From contig NZ_VUOC01000004.1 in the NCBI RefSeq assembly GCF_008386695.1, positions 2,544,327-2,608,326 of the forward strand: a DNA stretch of 64,000 nt, in the 5' to 3' direction. The first letter of the stretch is position 1. Every line of letters begins with the position of its first letter. A program made the position numbers and the translations under genes. The DNA is from Chitinophaga agrisoli. GTDB taxonomy: Bacteria; Bacteroidota; Bacteroidia; Chitinophagales; Chitinophagaceae. This document shows positions 39,943 to 48,552 of this stretch, piece by piece. A model generated the notes under the pieces. The model ran no database searches, had not been told where the DNA came from, and was given only the letters and a program-made list of their open reading frames with translations.

Positions 39943-42750
39943 ATGACCATCCACTTTCGCATAACATCACTATCAATACTAGTGTGCGCATCTCTCGCGG
40001 CTTTTGCGCAAACATCTTCAAAACATAGTACAGACCTGCCGCTGGACCCGGCCGTACGAACCAGTACATTGCCGAACGGTTTTACCTACTATATCCGGCA
40101 TAACGAAGAACCTAAAAACCGGGTGATATTTTACCTGGCCAACAAAGCAGGCGCCATATTAGAAACAGATGAACAACGCGGGCTTGCTCATTTTATGGAG
40201 CATATGAGCTTTAACGGCACCACCCATTTTCCAAAAAATGAACTGGTGGATTACCTGCAAAGATCCGGGGTAAGGTTTGGGGCCGATCTGAACGCTTACA
40301 CCAGCTTTGACGAAACCGTTTACCAGTTACCACTCCCCTCCGATCAACCCGAGCTGCTGCAAGGCGGCTTGCAGATCATGCGGGACTGGGCGCATGAAGC
40401 CATATTGGACCCGGTAGAGATCGATAAAGAACGCGGCGTTGTACTTGAAGAAAAACGTCTGCGCAAAGGCGCTGCCCAGCGCATGCGCGACGTGTATTTC
40501 CCCCTGATCCTGAACCATGCCCGTTACGCAGACCGGCTGCCTATTGGCGTGGACACTGTATTGAACCATTTCAAACCGGCCACCCTGAAAAGTTTTTACC
40601 AGGATTGGTACCGGCCGGATTTACAAGCCCTTATTGTAGTGGGCGATATAAACGTGGATGAGATGGAAAAAAGCATTAAAGCCAAGTTCAGCGACCTGAA
40701 AAACCCGGTAAACGAAAAAATACGCACTATTTATACCGTTCCGTTGACTGGCAAGAACCAGTTCATCACCGTGACCGATCCGGAAAATAAGAACATCGCC
40801 GCGGAGATCCTGATCAAACATCCGGAGGAACCCTTACGGAGCGCTGCCGACTACCGTAACTTCATTATCCGTTCTCTCTTCAACGAAATGCTTGCCGCCC
40901 GCTATGCGGAATTAACAAGACAGGCAGATCCGCCCTATATTAACGGAGGGGCAACCATTATGAACTTCATTAACAGCCTGGATGTTTATTCCGCCAATAT
41001 CACCGCCCGGCCCGGCGAACTGGAAAAAGGTATGAAAGCGCTCTGGCGGGAAACCATCAGGGCGGCCAGATACGGCTTTACTGAACCTGAACTGGAACGG
41101 GCTAAAAAAAACTACCTGAACCTAGTCGAGTTCAGTTTTAAAGAGCGCGATAAAACTGTCTCCAACCATTTCGTAAATGAATACCTCCAATACTTTTTAA
41201 AAGGAACTCCCGCACCAGGCATTGCCGAAGAATACCGGTTGACCCAAATGGACCTGCCCACGATCACTATAAAGGACATTAACGCCATTTGTAAAACATA
41301 TATCCGGCCGGTAGACCGCGATATCCTGATCACCGCTCCGGAAAAGGAGAAAGCGGGCCTGCCCCGCCAGGCCACTGTAGAAAGCTGGCTGGCGCAGGTA
41401 GAAGGCGAATCACTAAAGCCTTATAAAGATGAAATGAGCAAACTGCCGCTTCTTTCGCATGAACCCGTAGCGGGCAAAACCGTGAAGGAAGAAAGCGACG
41501 AGATACTCCATACCACTACCCTCACACTCAGTAATGGCGTTAAGGTGCTGCTAATGCCAACAGATTTTCAGAATGACCAGATAATGTACAGTGGTTTTGC
41601 ACCGGGTGGCAGCTCGCTGTACAGCGACGCCGACTACCCATCTGCGGCTTATGCCACGGCCGTCACAGGTGTTGCCGGAGTGGGCAATTATACTGCCAGT
41701 GAGCTCCAGAAATATCTTAGTGATAAACAGGCGGGCGCGGGCGCGGAAATTAGCGAACATTACCAGACCGTCAGTGGCGGGTGCATTATGAAAGATATGG
41801 AAACTGCGCTACAACTGGCGTATGCCTATTTTACCGAGCCGCGCATAGACAAACCATTATTTGATGGTTTTGTCCGCCGGAACAAAGCCAGCCTTGCCAA
41901 CATGGCCAACGATCCGAACGTTGTGTTCGCAGATTCCGCCAATGCTATTTGGAATCAGGGCAGTATGCGCCGTTCCGGCCCAACTGTTGCCAAACTGGAT
42001 CAGATCAATCCGGAGCGGGCGCTTGAGATCTATAAAGAACGTTTCGCAGACGCCTCTAATTTTACATTTGTCTTTGTTGGCAGCTTTAAAATTGATGAAG
42101 TGAAGCCCTTACTGGAAAAATACCTGGGCGGGTTGCCTTCCACACACAAAGCTGAAAACTATAAGGACCTGGGCATATACCCGCCGGAGGGCCGGATAGA
42201 AAAAACGATCTATAAAGGCGCCGCGTCGAAGGCTACGGTCAGGCTGGCTTTTTCTGGCAAGTTCGACTACAGCCCCGCTGAAAAAATACAACTGGAAGCC
42301 CTGCAGGAAGTACTGCAGATCAGGCTCATTGAACGGCTGCGTGAAGATGAAAGCGGCGTATACAGTCCCGGTGTGGGTCAAATGGTGACCAAGGATCCGG
42401 ATCCCCGTTATATGTTCACTATTTCGTTTGGCTGCGCCCCCCAGAATGTTGACAAGCTGGTGGCATCCGTGCAGGACGAGATCAATAAATTAAAGATCTC
42501 CGGACCGCCACAGATCAATGTTGATAAATACAAAGCGGAGGATAAGCGCTCGCGGGAAACAGCCTTGAAAACGAATATCTGGTGGTTCGATTATTTGGTC
42601 ACCACCCTGCAAAACCAGGATGATCTGCACGAGCTGACGACTTATGACAGCGACCTGTCTAAAGTTAGCCCAGCCAGCTTAAAAGCTATGGCGGATAAAT
42701 ATTTAAGCGGGGAGAACTTTATAGAGATGGTATTGTTACCGGAAAAGTAG
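39943..42750 (+). CDS. M16 family zinc metallopeptidase, exported
   Basis: 935 residues with a signal peptide (SILVCASLAAFAQ). It is a pitrilysin-type peptidase made of two homologous halves. The active half has the inverted zinc motif HFMEH (H83, E86, H87) and the downstream Glu region RGVVLEEKRLRKGA (about 155-170). The second half (about 520-935) lacks the motif, as is normal. These enzymes enclose and cut peptides rather than folded proteins. It starts 22 bp after the thioredoxin gene and closes the sigma-receptor operon before a strong terminator, which points to degradation of imported peptides in the periplasm. Confidence 0.94.
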   Translation: MTIHFRITSLSILVCASLAAFAQTSSKHSTDLPLDPAVRTSTLPNGFTYYIRHNEEPKNRVIFYLANKAGAILETDEQRGLAHFMEHMSFNGTTHFPKNELVDYLQRSGVRFGADLNAYTSFDETVYQLPLPSDQPELLQGGLQIMRDWAHEAILDPVEIDKERGVVLEEKRLRKGAAQRMRDVYFPLILNHARYADRLPIGVDTVLNHFKPATLKSFYQDWYRPDLQALIVVGDINVDEMEKSIKAKFSDLKNPVNEKIRTIYTVPLTGKNQFITVTDPENKNIAAEILIKHPEEPLRSAADYRNFIIRSLFNEMLAARYAELTRQADPPYINGGATIMNFINSLDVYSANITARPGELEKGMKALWRETIRAARYGFTEPELERAKKNYLNLVEFSFKERDKTVSNHFVNEYLQYFLKGTPAPGIAEEYRLTQMDLPTITIKDINAICKTYIRPVDRDILITAPEKEKAGLPRQATVESWLAQVEGESLKPYKDEMSKLPLLSHEPVAGKTVKEESDEILHTTTLTLSNGVKVLLMPTDFQNDQIMYSGFAPGGSSLYSDADYPSAAYATAVTGVAGVGNYTASELQKYLSDKQAGAGAEISEHYQTVSGGCIMKDMETALQLAYAYFTEPRIDKPLFDGFVRRNKASLANMANDPNVVFADSANAIWNQGSMRRSGPTVAKLDQINPERALEIYKERFADASNFTFVFVGSFKIDEVKPLLEKYLGGLPSTHKAENYKDLGIYPPEGRIEKTIYKGAASKATVRLAFSGKFDYSPAEKIQLEALQEVLQIRLIERLREDESGVYSPGVGQMVTKDPDPRYMFTISFGCAPQNVDKLVASVQDEINKLKISGPPQINVDKYKAEDKRSRETALKTNIWWFDYLVTTLQNQDDLHELTTYDSDLSKVSPASLKAMADKYLSGENFIEMVLLPEK

Positions 42751-42781
42751 TAAAGGACAATAGTCTCTCTCCGGTCTGCAA

Positions 42782-42820
42782 AAAAAAGCCGCACAGATCA
42801 TATGGTTTGTGCGGCTTTTT
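42782..42820 (+). terminator. Terminator after the M16 peptidase
   Basis: An A/T-flanked perfect stem of 13 pairs (42783-42795 with 42808-42820), 31 bp after the stop. The arms resemble those of the tRNA-Asp terminator and of the one at 51244 (core GCCGCA). Confidence 0.92.
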
Positions 42821-42919
42821 GTATTAATTACGCCCTTAGACTCCGCATCTCCCCAATTTGCGCTCAGATAAGTACAGAATTTTGGTAAAATCTTACAGAT
42901 ACCCCCCTTTTTACAAACC

Positions 42920-42927
42920 TACTTTTG
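42920..42927 (+). promoter_or_regulatory. -7 box TACTTTTG of the lipocalin-like gene
   Basis: An exact TAnnTTTG match 48 bp upstream of the ATG at 42968. It disfavours an in-frame start at 42935, which would be nearly leaderless. Confidence 0.5.
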
Positions 42928-42967
42928 AGCTGTCATGCTACCTTTTCACCGTCAGAACTTTTGTAAA

Positions 42968-43450
42968 ATGAACAAGATCCTGTATTACATCATTACTACC
43001 CTTTGCACTTTCATCGCTTCACCTGTACTGGCACAGCAGCTTGTTGGCGCCTGGAAACTCACTGCCGCAGATAAGATATTGCCCAATGGCCAACGGGTGG
43101 CTGACTATGGCGCCAACCCGCATGGCATTGCGATCTTTACCCCTGATGGGCACTATATGGTAGAGATCTATAGTAGCGACCGGAAACCATTTGCCTCCGG
43201 AGATCGCAAAAAAGGAACGCCAGAGGAATACCGTGACGCCATGTTAACCATGAGCTGCCATTTCGGTACTTATGAAGTAGATACCGTAAGAAACAGGATC
43301 CGGTTCCATATTGACAGATCCAGCTACCCCAATTCCGACGCTACCACACGGGAAAATGATTTTTCTATTAAAGACAGCCAGCTCAGCTGGCAGGTGCCTC
43401 CACGGCCCAATGGCGATATTCCCGTCTCTGTGTTCACCCGCATACGATGA
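42968..43450 (+). CDS. Lipocalin-like domain protein, exported
   Basis: 160 residues from the ATG at 42968, giving a good signal peptide (MNKILYYIITTLCTFIASPVLAQ). The rest is a small beta-barrel of the lipocalin_5 type: LVGAWKLTAAD at the start, HGIAIFTPDGHYMVEIYSS, and FGTYEVDTVRNRIRFHID. Such proteins bind small hydrophobic ligands, or their role is unknown; no active site is seen. An AraC-type regulator starts 18 bp after the stop on the same strand, so the two are probably co-transcribed. Confidence 0.8.
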   Translation: MNKILYYIITTLCTFIASPVLAQQLVGAWKLTAADKILPNGQRVADYGANPHGIAIFTPDGHYMVEIYSSDRKPFASGDRKKGTPEEYRDAMLTMSCHFGTYEVDTVRNRIRFHIDRSSYPNSDATTRENDFSIKDSQLSWQVPPRPNGDIPVSVFTRIR

Positions 43451-43468
43451 ATTTGGTAAATTGCGGTC

Positions 43469-44320
43469 ATGAAAGAGACGCTTTACAAGCCTTTCGAGAT
43501 TGAAGTGAAGACAATGGAGTCCTTTCCTGTTAAAAAGCGGAAGATCAATTTTTTTGAACTGATCTATGTCGTTAGCGGCACAGGTATACAGTATGTAAAT
43601 GGGAATCAGTTCGCTTACAGGAAAGGCAACCTTTTTCTGCTTACCCCCCAGGATAGCTATTCTTTTGAGATTGCTACGCCAACTTGCTTTTTCTTTATCC
43701 GGTTCAATGAATATTATGTACGCGGCAGGTCAGCACATGATAAAGATGCGGTGCAATGCATAGAGCACATATTACAGAATGCCAGCCACCGGCCTGGATG
43801 TATATTGAAGAATAAAATAGATAAGCCCCTGATTTCCTTTTTAATGGAAAGCATAATATCCGAACAGGCGCATCAGCAGATCTACTTTACAAGAGTGAGC
43901 GAACAGATTGTTAATACTATCATTACCATAGTGGCAAGAAATATTGCCCTGAAGCTGCCTAAAAATATAAAAGAAAGCACCGGAGAACTAGTGCTGGACA
44001 TGTTGCATTTTATCCAGCAGCATATTTTTGAGCCGCCTATGCTTAGTACGGAACAGTTAAGCACGCATTTCCGTATTGCCCCAAATTATCTTGGGCGGTA
44101 TTTTAAAAAGCAAACAGGGGAAACCCTGCAGGATTATATTAGCAATTATAAAGTACGGTTGATAGAGACCCGTCTGCTACACAGTGACATGCGGATCAAT
44201 GAAATTGCTGTTGAGCTGAATTTTACCGATGAGAGTCATCTGAACAGGGCCTTTAAAAAGGTCAAAGGCATGAGCCCCACTGCCTATAGAAAGCAGTATG
44301 CGATGGCGAATATATCCTAA
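43469..44320 (+). CDS. AraC-family transcriptional regulator
   Basis: 283 residues. A cupin-like N-terminal sensing domain (about 10-90: FFELIYVVSGTGIQYVNGN, RKGNLFLLTPQDSYSFEI) is followed by a helical part and a C-terminal double helix-turn-helix (about 175-280: FRIAPNYLGRYFKKQTGETLQDYI and RINEIAVELNFTDESHLNRAFKKVKGMSPTAYR). Likely targets are its own operon with the lipocalin-like gene, or the next enzyme gene; neither is shown by sequence. Confidence 0.92.
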   Translation: MKETLYKPFEIEVKTMESFPVKKRKINFFELIYVVSGTGIQYVNGNQFAYRKGNLFLLTPQDSYSFEIATPTCFFFIRFNEYYVRGRSAHDKDAVQCIEHILQNASHRPGCILKNKIDKPLISFLMESIISEQAHQQIYFTRVSEQIVNTIITIVARNIALKLPKNIKESTGELVLDMLHFIQQHIFEPPMLSTEQLSTHFRIAPNYLGRYFKKQTGETLQDYISNYKVRLIETRLLHSDMRINEIAVELNFTDESHLNRAFKKVKGMSPTAYRKQYAMANIS

Positions 44321-44343
44321 CCTCATCAATGGCGTTCCGGCAA

Positions 44344-44351
44344 TAGTTTTG
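44344..44351 (+). promoter_or_regulatory. -7 box TAGTTTTG of the RibD-like gene
   Basis: An exact TAnnTTTG match 30 bp upstream of the start at 44381. No TTTG at the usual -33 spacing. Confidence 0.45.
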
Positions 44352-44380
44352 TATATTGAAACTATAAAAAACTCAATTAA

Positions 44381-44947
44381 ATGAGAAAGCTGCTCTTATT
44401 TGCACATATGTCCCTCGATGGTTTTGCCGGCGACATTAACGGAGGCCTTGACTTCCTGACTTATGATAGCGAGCTGCAGCAATACGCAGCGGAACTGGTC
44501 AAAACAGTAGGCGCGCCCGTGTATGGTAGAAACACCTATAATTTAATGGCAGGTTACTGGCCTACCGTGTTAGACAACCCCAAGGCAAGCGAAGGTTCGC
44601 TTGAACATGCACGATGGGTACAGGAAATTCCGAAAATAGTTTTCTCCACAACAATGACCAGTGCGGACTGGAATAATACCACCCTGATCAAAGACAACAT
44701 TGTAGAAGAGGTGAACAAACTAAAACAACAGCCGGGCAAAGACCTGGCGATCTTCGGCAGCCCCGGCCTCTCCAAAAGCCTCATGAGCCTGGGATTGATA
44801 GACGAGTACAAACTCACGCTGCATCCCGTGATATTGGGAAAAGGGATCAGTTTGTTCGACAGCAATGCACAGATGAGCAACCTGAAATTGCTGGAGTCAA
44901 AAACGCTTGGTTCAGGCGTTGTTACATTGCATTACGCGAAAAAATGA
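44381..44947 (+). CDS. Dihydrofolate reductase family protein (RibD C-terminal type)
   Basis: 188 residues of the DHFR/RibD_C fold, an NADPH-dependent reductase-like protein: RKLLLFAHMSLDGFAGDINGG at the start, VYGRNTYNLMAGYWP near 48-62, IFGSPGLSKSLMSLGLIDEYKLTLHPVILGKG near 125-155. It is a free-standing member common in Bacteroidota, not the biosynthetic RibD (no deaminase part), and its substrate is unknown. It has its own promoter box. Confidence 0.9.
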   Translation: MRKLLLFAHMSLDGFAGDINGGLDFLTYDSELQQYAAELVKTVGAPVYGRNTYNLMAGYWPTVLDNPKASEGSLEHARWVQEIPKIVFSTTMTSADWNNTTLIKDNIVEEVNKLKQQPGKDLAIFGSPGLSKSLMSLGLIDEYKLTLHPVILGKGISLFDSNAQMSNLKLLESKTLGSGVVTLHYAKK

Positions 44948-44964
44948 GCTGCCGGCAAACAATG

Positions 44965-45000
44965 GCAAACTGGTAGCTTGTATCTCCGCCACCAGTTTGC
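44965..45000. terminator. Inverted repeat between convergent genes
   Basis: A 10-bp perfect inverted repeat (44965-44974 with 44991-45000), 18 bp after the RibD-like stop and 8 bp before the end of the EthD-like gene. No T run, so terminator activity is uncertain. Confidence 0.5.
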
Positions 45001-45007
45001 GTTAACT

Positions 45008-45436
45008 TCATTTTACCACTTCACTCACCAAAATAACAGGCATCACATTCGTATAGTTCGCAAAATCTGCACGGATTGCATCCTTGTTTGGAGCGATAGC
45101 TGCCTGATATTCACTTAAACTCTTTACATAAAAGGTGCCTATGGCCATATACGGTAAAGGTTGGTTAGGAATGCCGCTGGAAAGCCCTTTTTCAATAGTA
45201 TATCTGACCAGGTTGGACCCCAAAAAACCCGCCACCATAGGCATGTGATTTGTTTCATAGTACTCCATATTAAAGGTTTTACCCTCGGTATAAGGGTACA
45301 TGATGGATATCTTGATCAAGCCCTTTTCAGTAACATCAATGTTTTGCTCATTAGATTTTCCGGATGGCTTTTTCTGGCTAAATGCAAGCACACAGGTGGT
45401 TAAAAGCAAAAACGATAAGATCAGTTTGAGTTGCAT
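45008..45436 (-). CDS. EthD-like domain protein, exported
   Basis: 142 residues with a signal peptide ending near AFSQ. The body is a ferredoxin-like EthD domain: IKISIMYPYTEGKTFNMEYYETNHMPMVAGFLGS, with the HMP motif typical of EthD, then MAIGTFYVKSLSEYQAAI. EthD proteins are small dimeric alpha/beta barrels of poorly known function; an exported version is less usual. It stands alone on the minus strand, convergent with the RibD-like gene. Confidence 0.85.
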   Translation of the reverse strand: MQLKLILSFLLLTTCVLAFSQKKPSGKSNEQNIDVTEKGLIKISIMYPYTEGKTFNMEYYETNHMPMVAGFLGSNLVRYTIEKGLSSGIPNQPLPYMAIGTFYVKSLSEYQAAIAPNKDAIRADFANYTNVMPVILVSEVVK

Positions 45437-45606
45437 GTTTGGTTAATTTTAAGGTACAGAATATATAAACTTCCGATTATCATCTTCTACAACCGGTTAT
45501 TAAATATATGGTATCTAAGTGGATTTAAGGTTATTGGTCAGCGATACACATGGCCTTCACAATACCACCCGTTTGTTTATCTGCTCTCAACGATCTATAT
45601 TTATAC

Positions 45607-45633
45607 TTGATTAAAATAACTTGTTTTAATCAA
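45607..45633. promoter_or_regulatory. Inverted repeat upstream of the Fic gene, candidate operator
   Basis: A perfect 10-bp inverted repeat TTGATTAAAA (45607-45616) with TTTTAATCAA (45624-45633), 7-bp centre, 22 bp before the ATG. The centre TAACTTG resembles a degenerate -7 box. Flanking AACGATCT occurs on both sides as a direct repeat. It fits a dimeric repressor site over the promoter. Confidence 0.55.
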
Positions 45634-45655
45634 AACGATCTGAGTAGCTGAAAAT

Positions 45656-46444
45656 ATGGAACTGCAAATAATACCCGCCACCTTATTGGATCAATATATT
45701 AACCAGATAGCGCAGGATGCGTTGTCCGATGCATTTTACCGGCTGGAGGATGCAGAAATTTCCACTGACGGATTCAGTTTTTATACTTCGGTAGCCTCCG
45801 TATATTCCAGCAAAATTGAAGGAGAATCCATTGAATTGGATTCATATATCAAGCACAAACGTTTTGGTGTCGAATTCCAGCCAGATTACACCCGTAAAAT
45901 TGATGACCTTTACCAGGCCTACCAGTTTGCCAGTAACACTGCACTTAACCGTAACAGCTTAGCAGACACGCATATTTTGTTAACGAAACATATCCTCCCT
46001 GGCAGCTATCAAGGCAAATTCAGGAGTAAAAATATGTATGTTACTACGAAGGATGGCCGCATTGAGTACGTAGCCGCTTCTCCTTTTGAAGTGGCCGCAG
46101 CAATGGAACAACTGTATGCTGATATCAGTCAGTTGCTGGAAAACGACCGGTCAATGGCGGAAACATTCTTTTTTGCCAGCATGATCCATCTCGTGTTTGT
46201 AAAGATCCATCCATGGAACGACGGAAGCGGACGCAGCGCCCGTTTATTGGAAAAATGGTTCTTAGCAAGCAAATTAGGAGAAAAGGCCTGGTTTGTGCAG
46301 TCTGAAAAACATTACTACAAACACCATCAAACTTATTATGATAATATAAGGGCGCTGGGATTAGAATATGATTTACTGGATTATAACAAAGCGATGGCGT
46401 TTTTATTAATGTTGCCGGGTGCGCTGACAGACCCCGAAGCCTGA
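45656..46444 (+). CDS. Fic-domain protein with N-terminal inhibitory motif
   Basis: 262 residues. Fic enzymes usually transfer AMP from ATP to a Ser, Thr or Tyr of a target protein. The catalytic loop reads HPWNDGSGRSAR (H185 to R196). The usual HPFxDGNGRxxR has Phe and Asn where this has W187 and S191, so activity may be altered. An inhibitory helix motif lies near the N-terminus (S51-x-x-x-E55-G56 in SSKIEGE), as in class II Fic proteins that block their own ATP site. A flap is seen near 125-140 (MYVTTKDGRIEYV). The 3' end overlaps the convergent dioxygenase-like gene by 39 bp. No separate antitoxin gene is adjacent, consistent with built-in inhibition. Confidence 0.92.
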   Translation: MELQIIPATLLDQYINQIAQDALSDAFYRLEDAEISTDGFSFYTSVASVYSSKIEGESIELDSYIKHKRFGVEFQPDYTRKIDDLYQAYQFASNTALNRNSLADTHILLTKHILPGSYQGKFRSKNMYVTTKDGRIEYVAASPFEVAAAMEQLYADISQLLENDRSMAETFFFASMIHLVFVKIHPWNDGSGRSARLLEKWFLASKLGEKAWFVQSEKHYYKHHQTYYDNIRALGLEYDLLDYNKAMAFLLMLPGALTDPEA

Positions 46445-47236
46445 TTTTAGATCCGGGGCATTCTCCGGCATCATCATATCCGCCGCATTCACCGTATACA
46501 TAAGCTCCGGGTAAACAAAACCCACTCCCCTGTTCTCCTCCCCTCTCAGTTTATAGAACTCCTTTTCCTGCTCACTATTAGCCAATTCCAATAACTTCCC
46601 ATTAGCAAAACGAGGCATATTATCGTCAAACCGGATAAATGTCTTCGAGGTTCGGAATGTAATGCCTAACCATCTGTTGTCCGCCCCCATCTTTTTGGGG
46701 TGTGGCGCAGCATCCAGCACAATCTTATGCTGAAACTTTGTATTGGCCGCTAATGAAAACAGCACTACGGAATTATGTGTCAATGAATGCTCAAACTCTT
46801 CCTCTCCTCCCTTATCCTTGATCTTTAACTTCCTGATATGTTGCGCGGAAAGCTCCTCCGGCCTTTCGTAACAGGAAAAAAGCCCTATATATGAATCATC
46901 TTCCAGATCCAAACTATGGTCTGAATGATAATTCATTTTATAATAACCGGAGTCATACACCTCAACTAACGCATTATTAAACCGCTGTACAGGTATACCC
47001 GCCAAATTATCATTAATACGCTCCACCAGCATATGATGGATCGCAGAAAAATTAAGAGCCGGTATATTATATTTTGTAGTAGTTCTCACTATCGGCACAC
47101 CCTTATCGCCTACATTTACCAAATGGTTACCAACCCTCCCTTTGGCAACCGGTTCAAAATCTACCGAATTAAATAAACCATTGAATAAATCGGGACCCAG
47201 ATCAAGTGCAATTTTATGAAACTCCGAACTGCTCAT
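46406..47236 (-). CDS. 2-oxoglutarate/Fe(II) dioxygenase-like protein (AlkB-like) A
   Basis: 276 residues from the ATG at 47236, 4 bp after the stop of the upstream gene; the frame is open to an ATG at 47272, which would overlap that gene by 32 bp. In the longer numbering, metal ligands are H116 and D118 (NYHSDHS) and H182 (FQHKIVLD), and the 2-oxoglutarate Arg region is R200-W-L-G-I-T-F-R207, closely like the RxxLTFR of AlkB. NSVVLFSLAANT precedes the distal His as an oxygenase core strand. It appears homologous to the next gene upstream. The substrate is unknown: nucleic acid, as for AlkB, or protein. Fold and cofactor are inferred from motifs. Confidence 0.75.
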   Translation of the reverse strand: MSSSEFHKIALDLGPDLFNGLFNSVDFEPVAKGRVGNHLVNVGDKGVPIVRTTTKYNIPALNFSAIHHMLVERINDNLAGIPVQRFNNALVEVYDSGYYKMNYHSDHSLDLEDDSYIGLFSCYERPEELSAQHIRKLKIKDKGGEEEFEHSLTHNSVVLFSLAANTKFQHKIVLDAAPHPKKMGADNRWLGITFRTSKTFIRFDDNMPRFANGKLLELANSEQEKEFYKLRGEENRGVGFVYPELMYTVNAADMMMPENAPDLKSGFGVCQRTRQH

Positions 47237-47240
47237 ACAA

Positions 47241-48467
47241 TTAAAATATTGGCTTTTCATAGTCGCCGGCATTCATACTGAAATGAATGCTCCCATAGTC
47301 AACCATTTTTTCTGATTTATTCTCTTCATAGTAAAAATCCCTCAGGTCTTCCTGCTTTTCCGCTGTCATCTGCTCAAGTTTAATAAAGCTGCCATTTTCC
47401 CTGATGTAAGCCTGATCATTCATGTACCGGGCTTCCAGGTTTGAACAACGGACCACATAGCCCATCCTTGTCGGAATCTTATCCGCATTCAGGATAGATG
47501 GCCTGATCTCATGCGTGTATAATCTATTAGTGGAAAGCGGGATCATAAACACGGAATTGGGATATAAGGTAACGCTGAACTCCTTTTCCAAAGTATCATC
47601 ATCAACAGTACTTTTTAATTTGAAATGAAGCCTCGTTAAACCGCTAACATCTTTATAGCACCAGTCGTACCTGTCTGTGGCAGATGGTTTCAGGCGCGTC
47701 AGTTCCGTAGGGTCATAAAACGTACAAAAGACGATCAGCCCTTCTTTGGGCATATCCTTTGTTTTGTCAGAATGCGCCTTAATCCTGGATTTCATCTCCT
47801 TCTCCGTACCGTCAGTCCTGGGTTTGTTTTCATAGATCTGTGCCAATACATGATTTAAGTCTGTCTTATACGCAAAAACATATTTAACAGCCTCATTCAA
47901 CGAATCGATGATACTGCGGTCCGTTGAGCGGAAATTATCAGTAGGCCCGGTTAAATTGCTGGAACATCTCAAAAGGTGATAATCCAGGATCTCGTTTCCA
48001 TCCTCATTTTCCCCTTTTGTAATATTGGATAGGTATATACCTGTTCTAAAAGCTTTGGACGGTTTATTTGATTCAGTCAGTTCCTGGAATACATGTTCTG
48101 ATTTGATGCTGTTAAAATAATCATCATCAGTAAATAATTGTCTAAAATATACGCCAGCATTGCTGATGACAATGGGAACTTCGCCAAGTGTTATGATGCG
48201 GGCATTATTATAATCGTCATAATTGCTGGAGAGCTCTTTTATAATATACAGAGGGCCAAACTCACCCTGAATATCCGCTATATTGCCACATACATACATC
48301 CTTTTATCCCCCGGGTTGCCTACAATTTCAGTGAGATCCCTTACCACCGTTCCACAAAAATTATCCATTAATTCCTGTGTTGTAGCATCTATCTCTTTAT
48401 CTTCCTGTAAAACAACAAGCACGTTTTTGTCTGTAGTAATCTTATTTTCCATTGGTAAGGTATTCAT
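47241..48467 (-). CDS. 2-oxoglutarate/Fe(II) dioxygenase-like protein B
   Basis: 408 residues (a second ATG at codon 6, 48452, is possible). The C-terminal half parallels the downstream gene: H232 and D234 in AHSDKTKDMP, a GLIVFCTFYD strand, NSVFMIPLST, distal H319 in YTHEIRPS, and R334 and R340 in TRMGYVVR, spaced six apart as are R204 and R210 in E. coli AlkB. The N-terminal 200 residues have no counterpart in the shorter gene and no recognised domain; they may recognise substrate. The gene ends 4 bp before its paralogue, so the two are surely co-expressed. No signal peptide; cytoplasmic. Catalysis is inferred from motifs. Confidence 0.68.
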   Translation of the reverse strand: MNTLPMENKITTDKNVLVVLQEDKEIDATTQELMDNFCGTVVRDLTEIVGNPGDKRMYVCGNIADIQGEFGPLYIIKELSSNYDDYNNARIITLGEVPIVISNAGVYFRQLFTDDDYFNSIKSEHVFQELTESNKPSKAFRTGIYLSNITKGENEDGNEILDYHLLRCSSNLTGPTDNFRSTDRSIIDSLNEAVKYVFAYKTDLNHVLAQIYENKPRTDGTEKEMKSRIKAHSDKTKDMPKEGLIVFCTFYDPTELTRLKPSATDRYDWCYKDVSGLTRLHFKLKSTVDDDTLEKEFSVTLYPNSVFMIPLSTNRLYTHEIRPSILNADKIPTRMGYVVRCSNLEARYMNDQAYIRENGSFIKLEQMTAEKQEDLRDFYYEENKSEKMVDYGSIHFSMNAGDYEKPIF

Positions 48468-48552
48468 AGGATGGCGCTTCGGGCAGCTAAAGTTAGTATT
48501 TTAAGGGTAAATTCTGACCAGCGTTCAGGGATTTCCGTTATATCGTGATCGC

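Noticed and set aside
31823-42820. Integrative element inserted at tRNA-Asp
   Set aside because: No integrase, no repeat of the tRNA 3' end was noticed downstream, and the following genes form an ordinary uptake operon.
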